A stretch of DNA of 64,000 bases from Saccharibacillus qingshengii. GTDB lineage: Bacteria; Bacillota; Bacilli; Paenibacillales; Paenibacillaceae. The stretch covers positions 62,001-126,000 of the forward strand of contig NZ_JAAZWC010000006.1 of the NCBI RefSeq assembly GCF_013185195.1, in the 5' to 3' direction. A model generated the notes under the pieces. It made no database searches. It was given only the letters and a program-made list of their open reading frames with translations, and was not told where the DNA came from. This document shows positions 8,626-18,236 of this stretch, in pieces; the first letter of the stretch is position 1; every line of letters begins with the position of its first letter. The translations under genes were made by a program, and so were the position numbers.

Positions 8626-9768
8626 ATGAAGAAAAAAGAAATGATCGCCATGCTGTTGGCCGGCGGACAGGGAAAGAGATTGATGGGCCTGACGAAGTCG
8701 TTGGCCAAGCCTGCCGTTTACTTTGGAGGTACGTACCGGATTATCGACTTCCCGCTCAGCAACTGCACCAATTCCGGCATCGACACCGTGGGCGTACTGA
8801 CTCAGTATGAGCCGCTTGTGCTTCATTCTTACATAGGCGTCGGAAGCGACTGGGACATGGACCGCAAGAATGGCGGTGTTTTCGTTCTGCCTCCGCACGA
8901 ACGCGAAGACGGAAGCAGCTGGTACCGCGGAACCGCGGACGCCATTTCCCGCAACCTCAAATTTATCGACCAATACGATCCGGAGCATCTGTTGGTGCTG
9001 TCGGGCGATCACGTTTATAAAATGGACTACACCAAACTGCTCGACTACCACAAGGAAAAAGGCGCGGACTGCACGATTTCCGTTATCAACGTCACCTTGG
9101 AAGAAGCGCCGAGCTTCGGCATGATCAACACCCATGAAGATCTCAAGATCTACGAGTTCGACGAAAAGCCGAAGCAGCCGAAGAGCACGCTGGCTTCGAT
9201 GGGCGTATACATCTTCAAATGGGATGTCCTGCGCAAATATCTGGTCGAAGATATCGATACCCCGGATTCCGAATCCGCGCACGACTTCGGCAAAGACATC
9301 GTACCGAAGATGCTGGCCGACAATCTGTCGCTCTACGCGTATCCGTTCCAGGGCTACTGGCGCGACGTGGGCACGATCCCGAGCCTGTGGGAAGCGAATA
9401 TGGACCTGCTCCACGACGATCCGGAACTGAACCTGAACGATCCGGAATGGCGCATCTACACGCGGAACCCGAACGAGCCCGCGCAGTACATCGCCCCGAA
9501 TGCCAAGTTGAAAAACTGCATGGTTAACGAAGGCTGCACCGTCTACGGCGAAGTCGATCGTTCCGTCCTGTTCTACGGCGTCGAAGTCGGCGAAGGCAGC
9601 GTCATCACGGAATCGGTCATCATGCCGGAAGTGAAGATCGGCAAGAACGTGCGGATTCACCGCGCGATCGTGGATCAGGGCAAAGTGATCCCGGACGGCA
9701 CCGTGATCGGCACAGACCGCGGAGACGACAGCGAAATTATACTGGTTAACGGCGATACGCCCTACTGA
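8626..9768 (+). CDS. glgC: Glucose-1-phosphate adenylyltransferase catalytic subunit
   Basis: A 380-residue ADP-glucose pyrophosphorylase, which makes ADP-glucose from glucose-1-phosphate and ATP for glycogen synthesis. The N-terminal nucleotidyltransferase domain has [10 protein letters not shown] and [19 protein letters not shown]; a sugar-phosphate-binding EFDEKPKQP and a GYWRDVGT motif follow. The C-terminal part has left-handed beta-helix repeats. Length and motifs match GlgC of Bacilli, which pairs with GlgD. The last six codons are the start of a 55-bp tandem repeat that continues beyond the stop codon. Confidence 0.96.
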   Translation: MKKKEMIAMLLAGGQGKRLMGLTKSLAKPAVYFGGTYRIIDFPLSNCTNSGIDTVGVLTQYEPLVLHSYIGVGSDWDMDRKNGGVFVLPPHEREDGSSWYRGTADAISRNLKFIDQYDPEHLLVLSGDHVYKMDYTKLLDYHKEKGADCTISVINVTLEEAPSFGMINTHEDLKIYEFDEKPKQPKSTLASMGVYIFKWDVLRKYLVEDIDTPDSESAHDFGKDIVPKMLADNLSLYAYPFQGYWRDVGTIPSLWEANMDLLHDDPELNLNDPEWRIYTRNPNEPAQYIAPNAKLKNCMVNEGCTVYGEVDRSVLFYGVEVGEGSVITESVIMPEVKIGKNVRIHRAIVDQGKVIPDGTVIGTDRGDDSEIILVNGDTPY

Positions 9769-9930
9769 CCTTACTAGGTCACGAGCGAAGCTTATTGCCG
9801 GAAACGGCGATACGCCCTACTGACCTTACTAGGTCACAAGCGGAGCTTATTGCCGGAAACGGCGATACGCCCTACTGACCTTACTAGGTCACAAGCGGAG
9901 CTTATTGCCGGAAACGGCGATACGCCCTAC
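9748..9930 (+). repeat. 55-bp tandem repeat, 3.3 copies, derived from the glgC 3' end
   Basis: Copies begin at 9748, 9803, 9858 and 9913, each 55 bases apart; the fourth ends after 18 bases at 9930. The first 18 bases of copy 1 are the final sense codons of glgC, and its TGA follows. Copies 2 and 3 are identical to each other over most of their length, and copy 1 differs at two or three positions. Each unit carries the short inverted repeat TGACCT-TACT-AGGTCA. It fills most of the glgC-glgD gap and probably arose by duplication or slippage. Confidence 0.95.
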
Positions 9931-10003
9931 CCAACAAACGATCAGCTCGACAGCATAAGCCGATTTTTCGGAATAAAGAAAGCAGAAAAGGGACGGTGGA
10001 ACC

Positions 10004-11107
10004 ATGAAACTTATGGGTGTAATCAATTTGGATCACGAGCTCGACCAGTTAAAAGAACTGACGTATTTCCGCGCGGGCGCGGCTGTTCCCTTCGCGGGAC
10101 GTTACCGGCTGATCGATTTCGCCTTGTCCAATATGATGAGCGCCGGCGTTCAGGATATCGCGCTGTTCGTGCGGCGGAAATATCGTTCGCTGCTCGACCA
10201 TCTGGGCGAAGGACGTCCTTGGGACCTCGACCGCAAGCGCGGCGGACTGTTCGTTCTGCCTCCGGACTGGCACGATCCGACCGATATTTCGTCCGGCGAT
10301 CTGCAGCATATGCATAATAACCGGGACTTCTTTGATCGCAGCACGGGCGAATATGTCGTGCACTCAGGCAGCCAGCACTTGTCCAAAGTGGACTTCTGCG
10401 AGCTGGCCGAGCAGCACAAAGCGTCTGGTGCGGACGTTACGGTCGTCTACAAACACGTGGATCTGCTCGAACCCGAGCACGACGCCTGTTTCCGTGTAGA
10501 CGTTGACGAGAACGGCTTTGTAAACGGCATTCATAACGAGAAGGGGAACCATAACCTCTACATCGAACTGTTTATTATGGAAAAAGGACTGTTCATGCAG
10601 CAGATGGAATACTGCATCGCTCATGGAGAAAGCTACTTTTTCCGCGATGCGATTCTGCGGAATCCGAGCGGCCTGAAAATCGCGGGCTACGAGTACAAAG
10701 GCTACCACTCGGTTATCAACTCGGTGGAAAGCTATTACAAGAACAGTCTTGAACTGCTCGATCAGGAGAAGTACAAGCAGCTCTTCTCGCCCGAGATGCC
10801 GGTGCATACGAAGATCAAGTATGAAGCGCCGACCAAGTACCTCGAAGGAGCGGACGTCAAAAATTCGCTGATCGCCAACGGCTGCCTGATTGCGGGCGAA
10901 GTGGAAGGCAGTGTCCTGTTCCGCGGCGTCAAAGTGGAAAAAGGTGCGAAAATCATCAATTCCATCATCATGCAAAAATGCGTGATCGAAGCGGGAGCGA
11001 TTGTGGAGAATGTCATTATGGACAAAGACGTTCAGCTCTCCGAAAATCGTACGCTTGTCGGCGATTCGCGCAAACCGTATGTCATCGCCAAGCGCAGCAT
11101 GTTGTAA
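10004..11107 (+). CDS. glgD: Glucose-1-phosphate adenylyltransferase regulatory subunit GlgD
   Basis: A 367-residue paralogue of GlgC. It keeps the fold (AVPFAGRYRLIDFALSN, beta-helix repeats near the C-terminus) but lacks the N-terminal GGxGxRL nucleotide loop, as GlgD proteins do; it is expected to modulate GlgC rather than catalyse. ATG 10004 is preceded by AAAGGGACGGTGG. It lies 235 bases after glgC, much of that being the tandem repeat, and is presumably co-transcribed. Confidence 0.93.
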   Translation: MKLMGVINLDHELDQLKELTYFRAGAAVPFAGRYRLIDFALSNMMSAGVQDIALFVRRKYRSLLDHLGEGRPWDLDRKRGGLFVLPPDWHDPTDISSGDLQHMHNNRDFFDRSTGEYVVHSGSQHLSKVDFCELAEQHKASGADVTVVYKHVDLLEPEHDACFRVDVDENGFVNGIHNEKGNHNLYIELFIMEKGLFMQQMEYCIAHGESYFFRDAILRNPSGLKIAGYEYKGYHSVINSVESYYKNSLELLDQEKYKQLFSPEMPVHTKIKYEAPTKYLEGADVKNSLIANGCLIAGEVEGSVLFRGVKVEKGAKIINSIIMQKCVIEAGAIVENVIMDKDVQLSENRTLVGDSRKPYVIAKRSML

Positions 11108-11184
11108 ACATTTTATGTAAAAATTCGACATGATTCGCAGCGAGCTCCTATTAAAAATTCGTTAAATCTACCGATATATATCAA

Positions 11185-11247
11185 AACCACGGGTCTTCTA
11201 GACCGCTTCCTTATCGGAAGGCGGTTGTGGAAGGCCTTTTTCTATCC
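11185..11247 (+). terminator. Possible terminator after glgD
   Basis: ACCGCTTCC and GGAAGGCGGT form a stem with an outer CCAC/GTGG pairing, followed by CCTTTTTC. The T-tract is not immediately next to the stem, so this may be a weak or partial terminator between glgD and glgP. Confidence 0.4.
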
Positions 11248-11356
11248 TGTTATACTCATAACGATGCCACACGGCTGAGTCGTTTGTAGATAGCACCATA
11301 CTTTATTCGTCCGCTGCCGGACGGAAGACCGGCAAAACGGGAAAGGGGCTCAACCC

Positions 11357-13810
11357 ATGTTCACAGATAAAGAGCTTTTCAAACAGGAGTTCAAACAGCG
11401 GCTGATCGGCACGAGCGGCCGCCAAATGCACGAGGTTAGCGAAGATGACGTATATGCCGCGCTCGGAAGCATGATCCGCGAGCGCATCGGCCAGGATTGG
11501 GCGGCAACCAACCGTACCTATAAAGAGCAAGGCGAACGCCAGGTCTATTACTTCTCCATGGAGTTTCTGATAGGCCGCCTGCTCGGCAACAACCTGCTGA
11601 ATCTGGGCGTGCTGAACCTGGTGCGCGAAGGACTCGGCGAGTTGGGCTGGGACCTTGAAGATATTGAAGAATACGAAGCGGATGCGGGACTCGGCAACGG
11701 CGGTCTCGGCCGTCTGGCGGCCTGCTTCCTTGACTCGCTTGCTTCGCTCGGCTATTCCGGGCACGGCAACGGCATCCGTTATAAATATGGATTGTTTGAA
11801 CAGAAGATCATCAACGGCCACCAAGTGGAACTGCCGGACTATTGGCTGCAAAAAGGCAATGTGTGGGAAGTACGCCGCGACGACAAGAAATTGAATGTGC
11901 GGTTCTGGGGCAACGTCGAAGTCGTCGAAAAAGAAGACGGCAACTATGTCTACGAAACGAAAAACGGCGAGGATGTCTGGGCGGTGCCTTACGATGTTCC
12001 GATCGTGGGTTACGAAAACAAAGCGGTCAATACGCTGCGTTTGTGGAGTGCGGAATCGGCGGCGGATCCGACCAAAGGCTTCGGCGGTCCCGACGGCAGT
12101 TATTACAATTTCCTCGACTATAAGCGTTCGGTCGAGACGGTATCGGAATTCCTTTATCCGGACGATTCCCATTACGAAGGCAAACTGCTGCGCCTGAAGC
12201 AGGAATATTTCCTGTGTTCGGCCGGTGTGCAAAGCGTGCTTCGCACGTTCGACAAACTCGATCTGCCTTACGACCGTCTGCCGGAGAAAGTCGCGATCCA
12301 TATCAACGATACGCATCCGACGCTTGTGATTCCGGAGCTGATGCGCATTCTTTTGGATGAAAAAAGTTTTGGATGGAAGGAATCGTGGGATATCGTGTCC
12401 CGCGTCGTATCGTACACCAACCATACGATCCTGAGCGAAGCGCTGGAAACCTGGCCGGAACAGATGGTTCGGGAACTGCTGCCGCGTCTCTACATGATCA
12501 TCGAAGAAGTGAACAGACGTTTCTGCGCTTCGCTGCTCGAAGAGCATCCGGGAGATCAGGACCGGGTTTCCCGGATGGCGATTATCGCGAACGGGCAGAT
12601 CAAGATGGCGCATCTGGCGATCCACGGAAGCCACAGCGTCAACGGCGTCGCCGCGCTGCATACGGATATTCTGAAAAAACGCGAGATGAAAGACTTCTAC
12701 GAGCTGTATCCCGAGCGCTTCAACAACAAGACAAACGGCATCACGCACCGCCGCTGGCTGATGCATGCCAATCCGGACCTGATGAACGTGATCGACGATG
12801 CGATCGGTTCCGGCTGGAAGACGCAGCCCGATCAGCTGAACAACCTGCTCAAGTATTCCAAAGACGCGGTTGTCCAAGACAAGATCCGCAGTGTCAAACA
12901 CAAGAACAAAGAACGTATGGCGGCTTATATCTATAAAAAGCACGGAGTGGCCGTCGATACGAATTCGATCTTCGACGTGCAGGTCAAGCGTTTGCATGCC
13001 TACAAGCGCCAACTGCTGAATGCCCTGCATATTATGGATCTGTACAACCGCATCAAAGACAATCCTTCGCTTGACCTGACACCGCGTACATTTATTTTCG
13101 GTGCCAAAGCGGCTCCGGGTTATTATATGGCCAAGCAGATCATCAAGCTGATCAATAATATCGCCGATACCGTGAACAATGATCCGCAGACCAAAGATCT
13201 GCTGAAAGTGTTCTTCCTGGAGAACTACTCGGTGTCCCTGGCGGAGAAAATCGTTCCGTCCGCCGACGTCAGCGAGCAGATTTCGACGGCGGGCAAGGAA
13301 GCTTCCGGTACCGGCAACATGAAGCTGATGATGAACGGAGCTCTCACGATCGGTACGCTTGACGGAGCCAATGTCGAGATGTACGAATCGCTGGGCGACG
13401 AAGGCATGTATCTGTTCGGACTGCGGATCGAAGAAGTCGAACAGTACTACCGCGAAGGCGGATATTCCGCCCAGTCGTTCTATCAGGGCGACGAGCGGAT
13501 CAAGCGCGTACTGGATCAGCTGATCCAGCCGGGGCCTTTCTGCCAGAACGGTCAAACCTTCGATTCGATCTACCATTCGCTGCTCAGCCACAACGACGAA
13601 TATTTCGTGCTGAGAGACTTCGCCAGCTATGCGCAGTCCCAAGAGCAGATCGGACTCGATTACCGGAACTCCAAGCTCTGGGCCGAGAAGTCGATTCTGA
13701 ATATTGCCAAGTCGGGCCGTTTCGCGGGCGACCGTACGATCAACGAGTATGCGTCGGAGATCTGGGGAATCAAGCCGGTCGGCATCGGAAGCCCTTCGCG
13801 CATCCGTTGA
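11357..13810 (+). CDS. glgP: Glycogen/alpha-glucan phosphorylase
   Basis: An 817-residue GT35 phosphorylase that releases glucose-1-phosphate from alpha-1,4-glucans. It has the family length, the GLGNGGLGRLAACFLDS active-site region and the pyridoxal-phosphate site SGTGNMKLMMNG, with Lys656 as the Schiff-base lysine. ATG 11357 follows AAAGGGG. It lies downstream of glgC and glgD, but no glgA or glgB is in the window, so the cluster is incomplete compared with many Bacilli. A terminator follows. Confidence 0.96.
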   Translation: MFTDKELFKQEFKQRLIGTSGRQMHEVSEDDVYAALGSMIRERIGQDWAATNRTYKEQGERQVYYFSMEFLIGRLLGNNLLNLGVLNLVREGLGELGWDLEDIEEYEADAGLGNGGLGRLAACFLDSLASLGYSGHGNGIRYKYGLFEQKIINGHQVELPDYWLQKGNVWEVRRDDKKLNVRFWGNVEVVEKEDGNYVYETKNGEDVWAVPYDVPIVGYENKAVNTLRLWSAESAADPTKGFGGPDGSYYNFLDYKRSVETVSEFLYPDDSHYEGKLLRLKQEYFLCSAGVQSVLRTFDKLDLPYDRLPEKVAIHINDTHPTLVIPELMRILLDEKSFGWKESWDIVSRVVSYTNHTILSEALETWPEQMVRELLPRLYMIIEEVNRRFCASLLEEHPGDQDRVSRMAIIANGQIKMAHLAIHGSHSVNGVAALHTDILKKREMKDFYELYPERFNNKTNGITHRRWLMHANPDLMNVIDDAIGSGWKTQPDQLNNLLKYSKDAVVQDKIRSVKHKNKERMAAYIYKKHGVAVDTNSIFDVQVKRLHAYKRQLLNALHIMDLYNRIKDNPSLDLTPRTFIFGAKAAPGYYMAKQIIKLINNIADTVNNDPQTKDLLKVFFLENYSVSLAEKIVPSADVSEQISTAGKEASGTGNMKLMMNGALTIGTLDGANVEMYESLGDEGMYLFGLRIEEVEQYYREGGYSAQSFYQGDERIKRVLDQLIQPGPFCQNGQTFDSIYHSLLSHNDEYFVLRDFASYAQSQEQIGLDYRNSKLWAEKSILNIAKSGRFAGDRTINEYASEIWGIKPVGIGSPSRIR

Positions 13811-13850
13811 TCGCCGGATAGCCGGACCGTTTTTGCCTGACAGCCTTCAG

Positions 13851-13876
13851 GCCGCTCCTTTTGGGAGCGGCTTTTT
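13851..13876 (+). terminator. glgP terminator
   Basis: GCCGCTCC (13851-13858) pairs with GGAGCGGC (13864-13871), followed by five T. It lies 40 bases after the glgP stop. Confidence 0.85.
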
Positions 13877-14089
13877 GGCGTGCCGTGCCCGGAAGATCCG
13901 TCCAGCACTCAGGAAGGGTTGGAAATAACTTGCTTCTGTCGGCAGGGATTTGAAGAAGCGCGCCGAATCCTATACGCTTAACCTATTCGTTTTTGAAGCT
14001 TATCGACCGCTTACGAATCATCCCGGCCGCCACAATGCGGAGCGGGTCTGCCTTGTCGACTGAATTCTTTTGCAGAGGAGCTATCCCAC

Positions 14090-14611
14090 ATGAAGATAAG
14101 ATTCGCCAGACCTGAAGATGCCGCAGGCATTGCACAAGTTCATGTCGACAGCTGGAAGACCACTTACAAAGGTATCGTTGCCGATGCTTATCTCGACAGG
14201 CTGTCTGTAGAAGAACACTGGAACCGTTGGGAAAAAAGATTGAAGCATCCCGAACCCGGGGAAGGCGTCATGGTAGCGGAGAACGAACGCGGACAAATTT
14301 GCGGATTTCTCGATTATGGCGTGGACCGCGAAACCGGGCGGGTGCATGAAGCCGAATTGTACGCCGTATACCTGCTGCAGAGCGAGCAGCGCAAAGGCAT
14401 CGGAAGCGAGATGTTCCGTCAGATGTTGGAGGCACTCCGGACTGCAGGGTACCGTTCGCTCATGGTCTGGGTACTTGAGCAGAATCCGGCTGTCCACTTC
14501 TATCGCCAAGTCGGCAGCGAAGAATTCGAACGCAAAGAAATTCGGATCGGGGAAGAAACGTTTACGGAAATCGCTTTGCGTTGGAACGATATTGCCCGGC
14601 TGACGATCTGA
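14090..14611 (+). CDS. GNAT-family N-acetyltransferase
   Basis: A 173-residue single-domain acetyltransferase. The N-terminus IRFARPEDAAGIAQVHVDSWKTTY is written here only in part (IRFARPEDAAGIAQVHV) and is typical of GNAT enzymes annotated near YesJ/PaiA-like proteins. The acetyl-CoA-binding motif A region is VYLLQSEQRKGIGSEM. ATG 14090 follows GAGGAGC. It is followed 21 bases later by the diguanylate cyclase gene, so the two may share a transcript. The substrate is unknown. Confidence 0.88.
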   Translation: MKIRFARPEDAAGIAQVHVDSWKTTYKGIVADAYLDRLSVEEHWNRWEKRLKHPEPGEGVMVAENERGQICGFLDYGVDRETGRVHEAELYAVYLLQSEQRKGIGSEMFRQMLEALRTAGYRSLMVWVLEQNPAVHFYRQVGSEEFERKEIRIGEETFTEIALRWNDIARLTI

Positions 14612-14632
14612 AGGGAAGAGTGAGAACCGGCC

Positions 14633-15823
14633 ATGATTTTTCATCTGGACCCGCAGACCGTCTATATTTCTTTGATCTGCGGGCATGTGCTTACCGTCGT
14701 GCTGCTGAGCGCGTATCACCGAAGCGAGAGCCGGGACCGCTCGATCTCGATATTCTTTACGGCCAAGCTGGTGCAGTCCGCCGCCTGGCTGCTGATGCTG
14801 TTCAAAGAAAGCCTCGGCGAATGGGCGGTCGTCTCCGCGTCCAACACGCTGATCTTTCTCGGAACGGCACTGGAAGCGGCTGCACTGCTCCGGCTGCAGG
14901 GCACATTAACCCGGCGGGTAAAAAAGATCGGCGGCGCCATCGTTCTGGCCGCCGTGCTGACATTCGACACGGTCATGCTTGTTCACAATACGGAAGAACT
15001 GCGCATCGTCGTCGCTTCCGTTTTTGCTGCTCTGCTGATTGCGCCTCCCGCATTGGGTTTGCTCGTGTTGAAGAACGCCACGATGCTGCGCAGAATGATG
15101 GGAGCGCTGTATACTTTTGTAGCGGCGATCCTTGTGATCCGAGCGCTGTCTGCGCTGTTCGCCGGCGAAACGGCCGCTCTTCTGTCTGCGGGCGTAACCG
15201 ATACGCTGTTCTCGATCTCGGCTTATATGACCATGATGCTGGGCAACACCGGCTTCGTGCTGCTCGCCAAGCAGAAATCGGACGAAGAATTGTTCAAGCT
15301 TGCCAGCCTCGACGATCTGACGCAGATCTGGAACCGGCGCGCTTTTCTGGTCAGAGCGGGGGCGGTACTGGACCGCTTCGCGAAGACCGGCCGCCCGGTT
15401 TCTTTTTTGCTGTTCGATATCGACGGATTCAAAGGAATTAACGATACATACGGGCACGATATCGGCGACCGCGTGCTGCGCGAAATGAGCGATACCGTGT
15501 CGGAGCAGCTTGGCCCGGAAGATCTGTTTGGCCGCTACGGCGGCGACGAATTTGCGGTGCTGCTGCCCGATTCTTCCCGGGCGGAATCCACCCTGTTGGC
15601 GGAGCGGGTCCGGGTGGCGGTGAGAGGCTCCTATACGCTGAGTATCGGCGCCCTGACTTTTGTTCCCAAACATCGTTCCGATCTGGAACGGATCTACAAA
15701 TGCTGCGATCTCGCTTTGTACGAAGCCAAGCGTGCCGGACGAAATCGGGTGCAGCGTGCCGAAGCCCATTTCGATTCGCCTGCCCCTGCGTCCGTAAGCG
15801 ACCTGGAACGTGTAAAAGGATAA
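14633..15823 (+). CDS. Membrane-anchored diguanylate cyclase (GGDEF)
   Basis: A 396-residue protein with about six to seven hydrophobic segments in residues 1-215, a short coiled region (KQKSDEELFKLASLDDLT) and a C-terminal GGDEF domain. The active-site motif is intact (RYGGDEFAVLL near residue 300), as are the DIDGFKGINDTYGH metal-binding region and the usual domain start LDDLTQIWNRRAF. It should make cyclic di-GMP at the membrane. I see no clear RxxD inhibitory site directly upstream of GGDEF. It is preceded by AAGGGAAGAG. Confidence 0.93.
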   Translation: MIFHLDPQTVYISLICGHVLTVVLLSAYHRSESRDRSISIFFTAKLVQSAAWLLMLFKESLGEWAVVSASNTLIFLGTALEAAALLRLQGTLTRRVKKIGGAIVLAAVLTFDTVMLVHNTEELRIVVASVFAALLIAPPALGLLVLKNATMLRRMMGALYTFVAAILVIRALSALFAGETAALLSAGVTDTLFSISAYMTMMLGNTGFVLLAKQKSDEELFKLASLDDLTQIWNRRAFLVRAGAVLDRFAKTGRPVSFLLFDIDGFKGINDTYGHDIGDRVLREMSDTVSEQLGPEDLFGRYGGDEFAVLLPDSSRAESTLLAERVRVAVRGSYTLSIGALTFVPKHRSDLERIYKCCDLALYEAKRAGRNRVQRAEAHFDSPAPASVSDLERVKG

Positions 15824-15966
15824 GGAAAAGATATTCAAAAAGGGAAATCGCTATGTTTTTCATATAATTTTCAGGAAATTTCAAAAAAGGGGCTGTATTT
15901 TCATCCTCGCCGTGCTAAGATACGTTTTGTTTTGAATAAACCAAACGATCGAAGGAGGGTGAAGAG

Positions 15967-17388
15967 ATGAAAACGAAAAACGGGACCGCTGCGGCAAAAC
16001 TTCCGCTGGAGCGTGAATTCAATCTGTTTCGTTTGACCTGGCCGATATTCCTGGAAGTGTTTTTGTTTATGTTAATGGGGATCACCGATACGATGATGTT
16101 GAGCGGAGTATCGGATGATGCGGTAGCGGCCGTCGGCGCGGCCAACCAGGTCATCTCGATCGCCATCCTTATTCTTGAAGTCGTAGGTAACGGCGCCGCT
16201 ATCGTTATCGCGCAGTATCTGGGGGCCCGCAACCATTACGAGGCCGCCAAGATTTCCGGATTGTCGCTGACGCTCAATCTGATGCTGGGCCTGACCATGA
16301 GCGCGTTCTTCCTCGTGTTCGGCCATCATATGATGGTTGCCCTGAACCTGCACGGCGATATTCTCGTCTACGCCAAGTCGTATATGCATATCGTCGGCGG
16401 AGCGATCTTCCTGCAGGCGCTGATCAACATGCTGTCGGCCACGATCCGGACCTACGGACAAACGAAGCTGACCATGTTTGTGGCACTCGGTATGAATATC
16501 CTGAGCGTAGCCGGCGGTTACGTGATGATCTTCGGCCATATGGGCTTCCCGGCGATGGGCGTCGAAGGGGCCGCGATCTCGACGGTTATCAGCCGCGCCG
16601 TTGCGGCAGTCGTCTTGTTCTGGATGCTGTATCAGGTCATGGAAGTCCGGATTCAATTCAAGTTTTATATCAACCTGACCCGTGAATATATCATGAAAAT
16701 TCTGCGTATCGGCGTGCCGTCCGCGCTGGAGCAGATTACGTACCAGTCGTGCCAGATGATCTTCTTCTTCTACGCGACGTTCCTCGGTGCCCAGGCACTG
16801 GCCGCGCGTCAGTACGCGACGAACATCTCGATGTTCATCTATCTGTTCGCGGTCGCCGTGGCGATCGGAACGGGGATCATCGTCGGCCGCCTGGTGGGCG
16901 CGAACCGCAAGGAAGACGCGTACCATCAAGTGTGGAGCAGCGTCAAACGGGCGCTCGTCATCACCGTGATCGTCGATCTCGTCGTGATCCTGCTGCGCCA
17001 TCCGCTCGTGGGTTTGTTCACCGACGACGCGGACATCATCCGTATGGCGACGCAGGTGCTCGTGCTGAGCATCGTGCTGGAGACCGCCCGCACGTTCAAC
17101 ATGATCGTGATCGGTTCGCTCCGCGCCGCCGGCGACGCCAAGTTCCCGGTCTATGTCGGACTTGTCTCCATGGTCGGGATCAGTCTTCCGCTCGGGTATG
17201 TGCTGGTGTTCCAGATGAATATGGGACTGCCGGGCATCTGGCTGGCGATTGCGGCGGACGAATGGATTCGCGTTGCCGTCATGTATATGCGCTGGAAAAG
17301 CCGGGTATGGAAAAAGCATTCGCTTATCCAGCACAATGAGTCGGAGCAGGGAGAGCCGCACGCTTCTCCTGCCGCTCCATCGGCCTAA
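15967..17388 (+). CDS. MATE-family multidrug efflux transporter
   Basis: A 473-residue multidrug and toxin extrusion protein with twelve predicted membrane helices arranged as two halves. Recognisable stretches are LTWPIFLEVFLFMLMGITD at the first helix and the repeated QYLGARN and GRLVGANRKEDA loops. It likely exports cationic compounds using a Na+ or H+ gradient. ATG 15967 is preceded by GAAGGAGGG. It is monocistronic, with its own terminator. Confidence 0.93.
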   Translation: MKTKNGTAAAKLPLEREFNLFRLTWPIFLEVFLFMLMGITDTMMLSGVSDDAVAAVGAANQVISIAILILEVVGNGAAIVIAQYLGARNHYEAAKISGLSLTLNLMLGLTMSAFFLVFGHHMMVALNLHGDILVYAKSYMHIVGGAIFLQALINMLSATIRTYGQTKLTMFVALGMNILSVAGGYVMIFGHMGFPAMGVEGAAISTVISRAVAAVVLFWMLYQVMEVRIQFKFYINLTREYIMKILRIGVPSALEQITYQSCQMIFFFYATFLGAQALAARQYATNISMFIYLFAVAVAIGTGIIVGRLVGANRKEDAYHQVWSSVKRALVITVIVDLVVILLRHPLVGLFTDDADIIRMATQVLVLSIVLETARTFNMIVIGSLRAAGDAKFPVYVGLVSMVGISLPLGYVLVFQMNMGLPGIWLAIAADEWIRVAVMYMRWKSRVWKKHSLIQHNESEQGEPHASPAAPSA

Positions 17389-17422
17389 GCTCCTCTCCAG
17401 ACCGCAAGTTTTATTTCATACA

Positions 17423-17468
17423 AACCCGCTGAATCTCCCGGACAACCGGGGAGTGCGGCGGGTTTTTT
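17423..17468 (+). terminator. Terminator after the MATE gene
   Basis: AACCCGC (17423-17429) pairs with GCGGGTT (17458-17464), with an inner CTCCCGG/CCGGGGAG stem, followed by TTTT. It also lies between the convergent MATE gene and the frameshifted minus-strand gene. Confidence 0.8.
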
Positions 17469-17491
17469 GGTTTCTATAGCCTGAAGCCCCG

Positions 17492-17988
17492 TTATTCCTG
17501 CATCCCGGGATTCCCGGCCTGGAGCCCCCGATCCAGCAGAAGCCGAACCTCGGATTCGCTTTTTCCCATTCGCCGTGCCATATGCTCGACCTGTTCTTCC
17601 GAAAAAACCGTAACGCCAAAAAATCCGTACGCATACTCGGTATAACTGCGAATCGCTTCTTCCGGACTGATCGGCCGCAGATGGACGACCCGCCGGGCCC
17701 GGAGATCAAGAAATCGCTCGCAGTAGGCCAGCACCGCAGACTCCAGCGCCTGCCAATCGAGATGTTCCGAAGGGGGATAGACTTCGATCAGACAGGGACG
17801 GACCCCATTTCCAGAATATCGCGCAGCCGGCTGTCGGAACCGACGAAGATTTTGGCCAGGCCTTCGCCCCGGTCGTCCGGCCGATCGTAAATCCATACGT
17901 AGTCGCCGTTCTCCGGTTCGTCCAACCCGTAGAAGCCCCACCACAAATTCAACGATGTCGTCACGATATATACCTCGGAGTTTGTCAT
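17492..17988 (-). pseudogene. Hypothetical gene interrupted by one frameshift
   Basis: The 5' part runs from ATG 17988, with AAAGGAGAG correctly placed before it, and encodes about 66 residues (starting MTNSEVYIVTTSLNLWWG) up to a TGA at 17788-17790. A coding-like frame continues in another phase from about 17798 to 17492 (LIEVYPPSEHLDWQALES through to NPGMQE). Adding one base near 17791 joins them as ...GSVPV-LIEVYPP.... Both halves look like one compact cytoplasmic protein of about 165 residues. I do not recognise the family. The break could be real decay or a sequencing error. Confidence 0.65.
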
Positions 17989-18236
17989 CGCGCGCTCTCC
18001 TTTTTTTGGACTGCCGTATCGGATTTCCTTCATTATTCCTCGGGAAGGCTTGGAGATTCAAGCTTTTTTGCTTGTTTTTCTGCCGGCTGCGAAAAGAAAT
18101 CCGGGCCATGCAGAGATAATTCGGTCATTCAAGTGTAATAACGTTACGTATACCCGAACTTACATAGCGGACGATCGCGATTCGAACGGAAAGCGCGTAC
18201 GCTTCGGCCGCTGGATCAAGGAAAGGAGCAAACGAG

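Noticed and set aside
9748-9930. Possible CRISPR-like array
   Set aside because: The 55-bp units are directly adjacent with no variable spacers, and the first lies inside glgC, so this is a simple tandem repeat.
9850-10317. A 155-residue frame spanning the repeat and the glgD start
   Set aside because: It runs out of phase through glgD, and its first part only translates the tandem repeat.
11303-13642. A 779-residue open frame on the strand opposite glgP
   Set aside because: It mirrors glgP exactly, has His/Arg/Gln/Val-rich composition typical of antisense shadows in GC-rich DNA, and lacks a ribosome site.
18033-18236. TAACGTTA palindrome near 18130 as a catabolite-response element
   Set aside because: It does not match the cre consensus spacing, and no second feature supports it.
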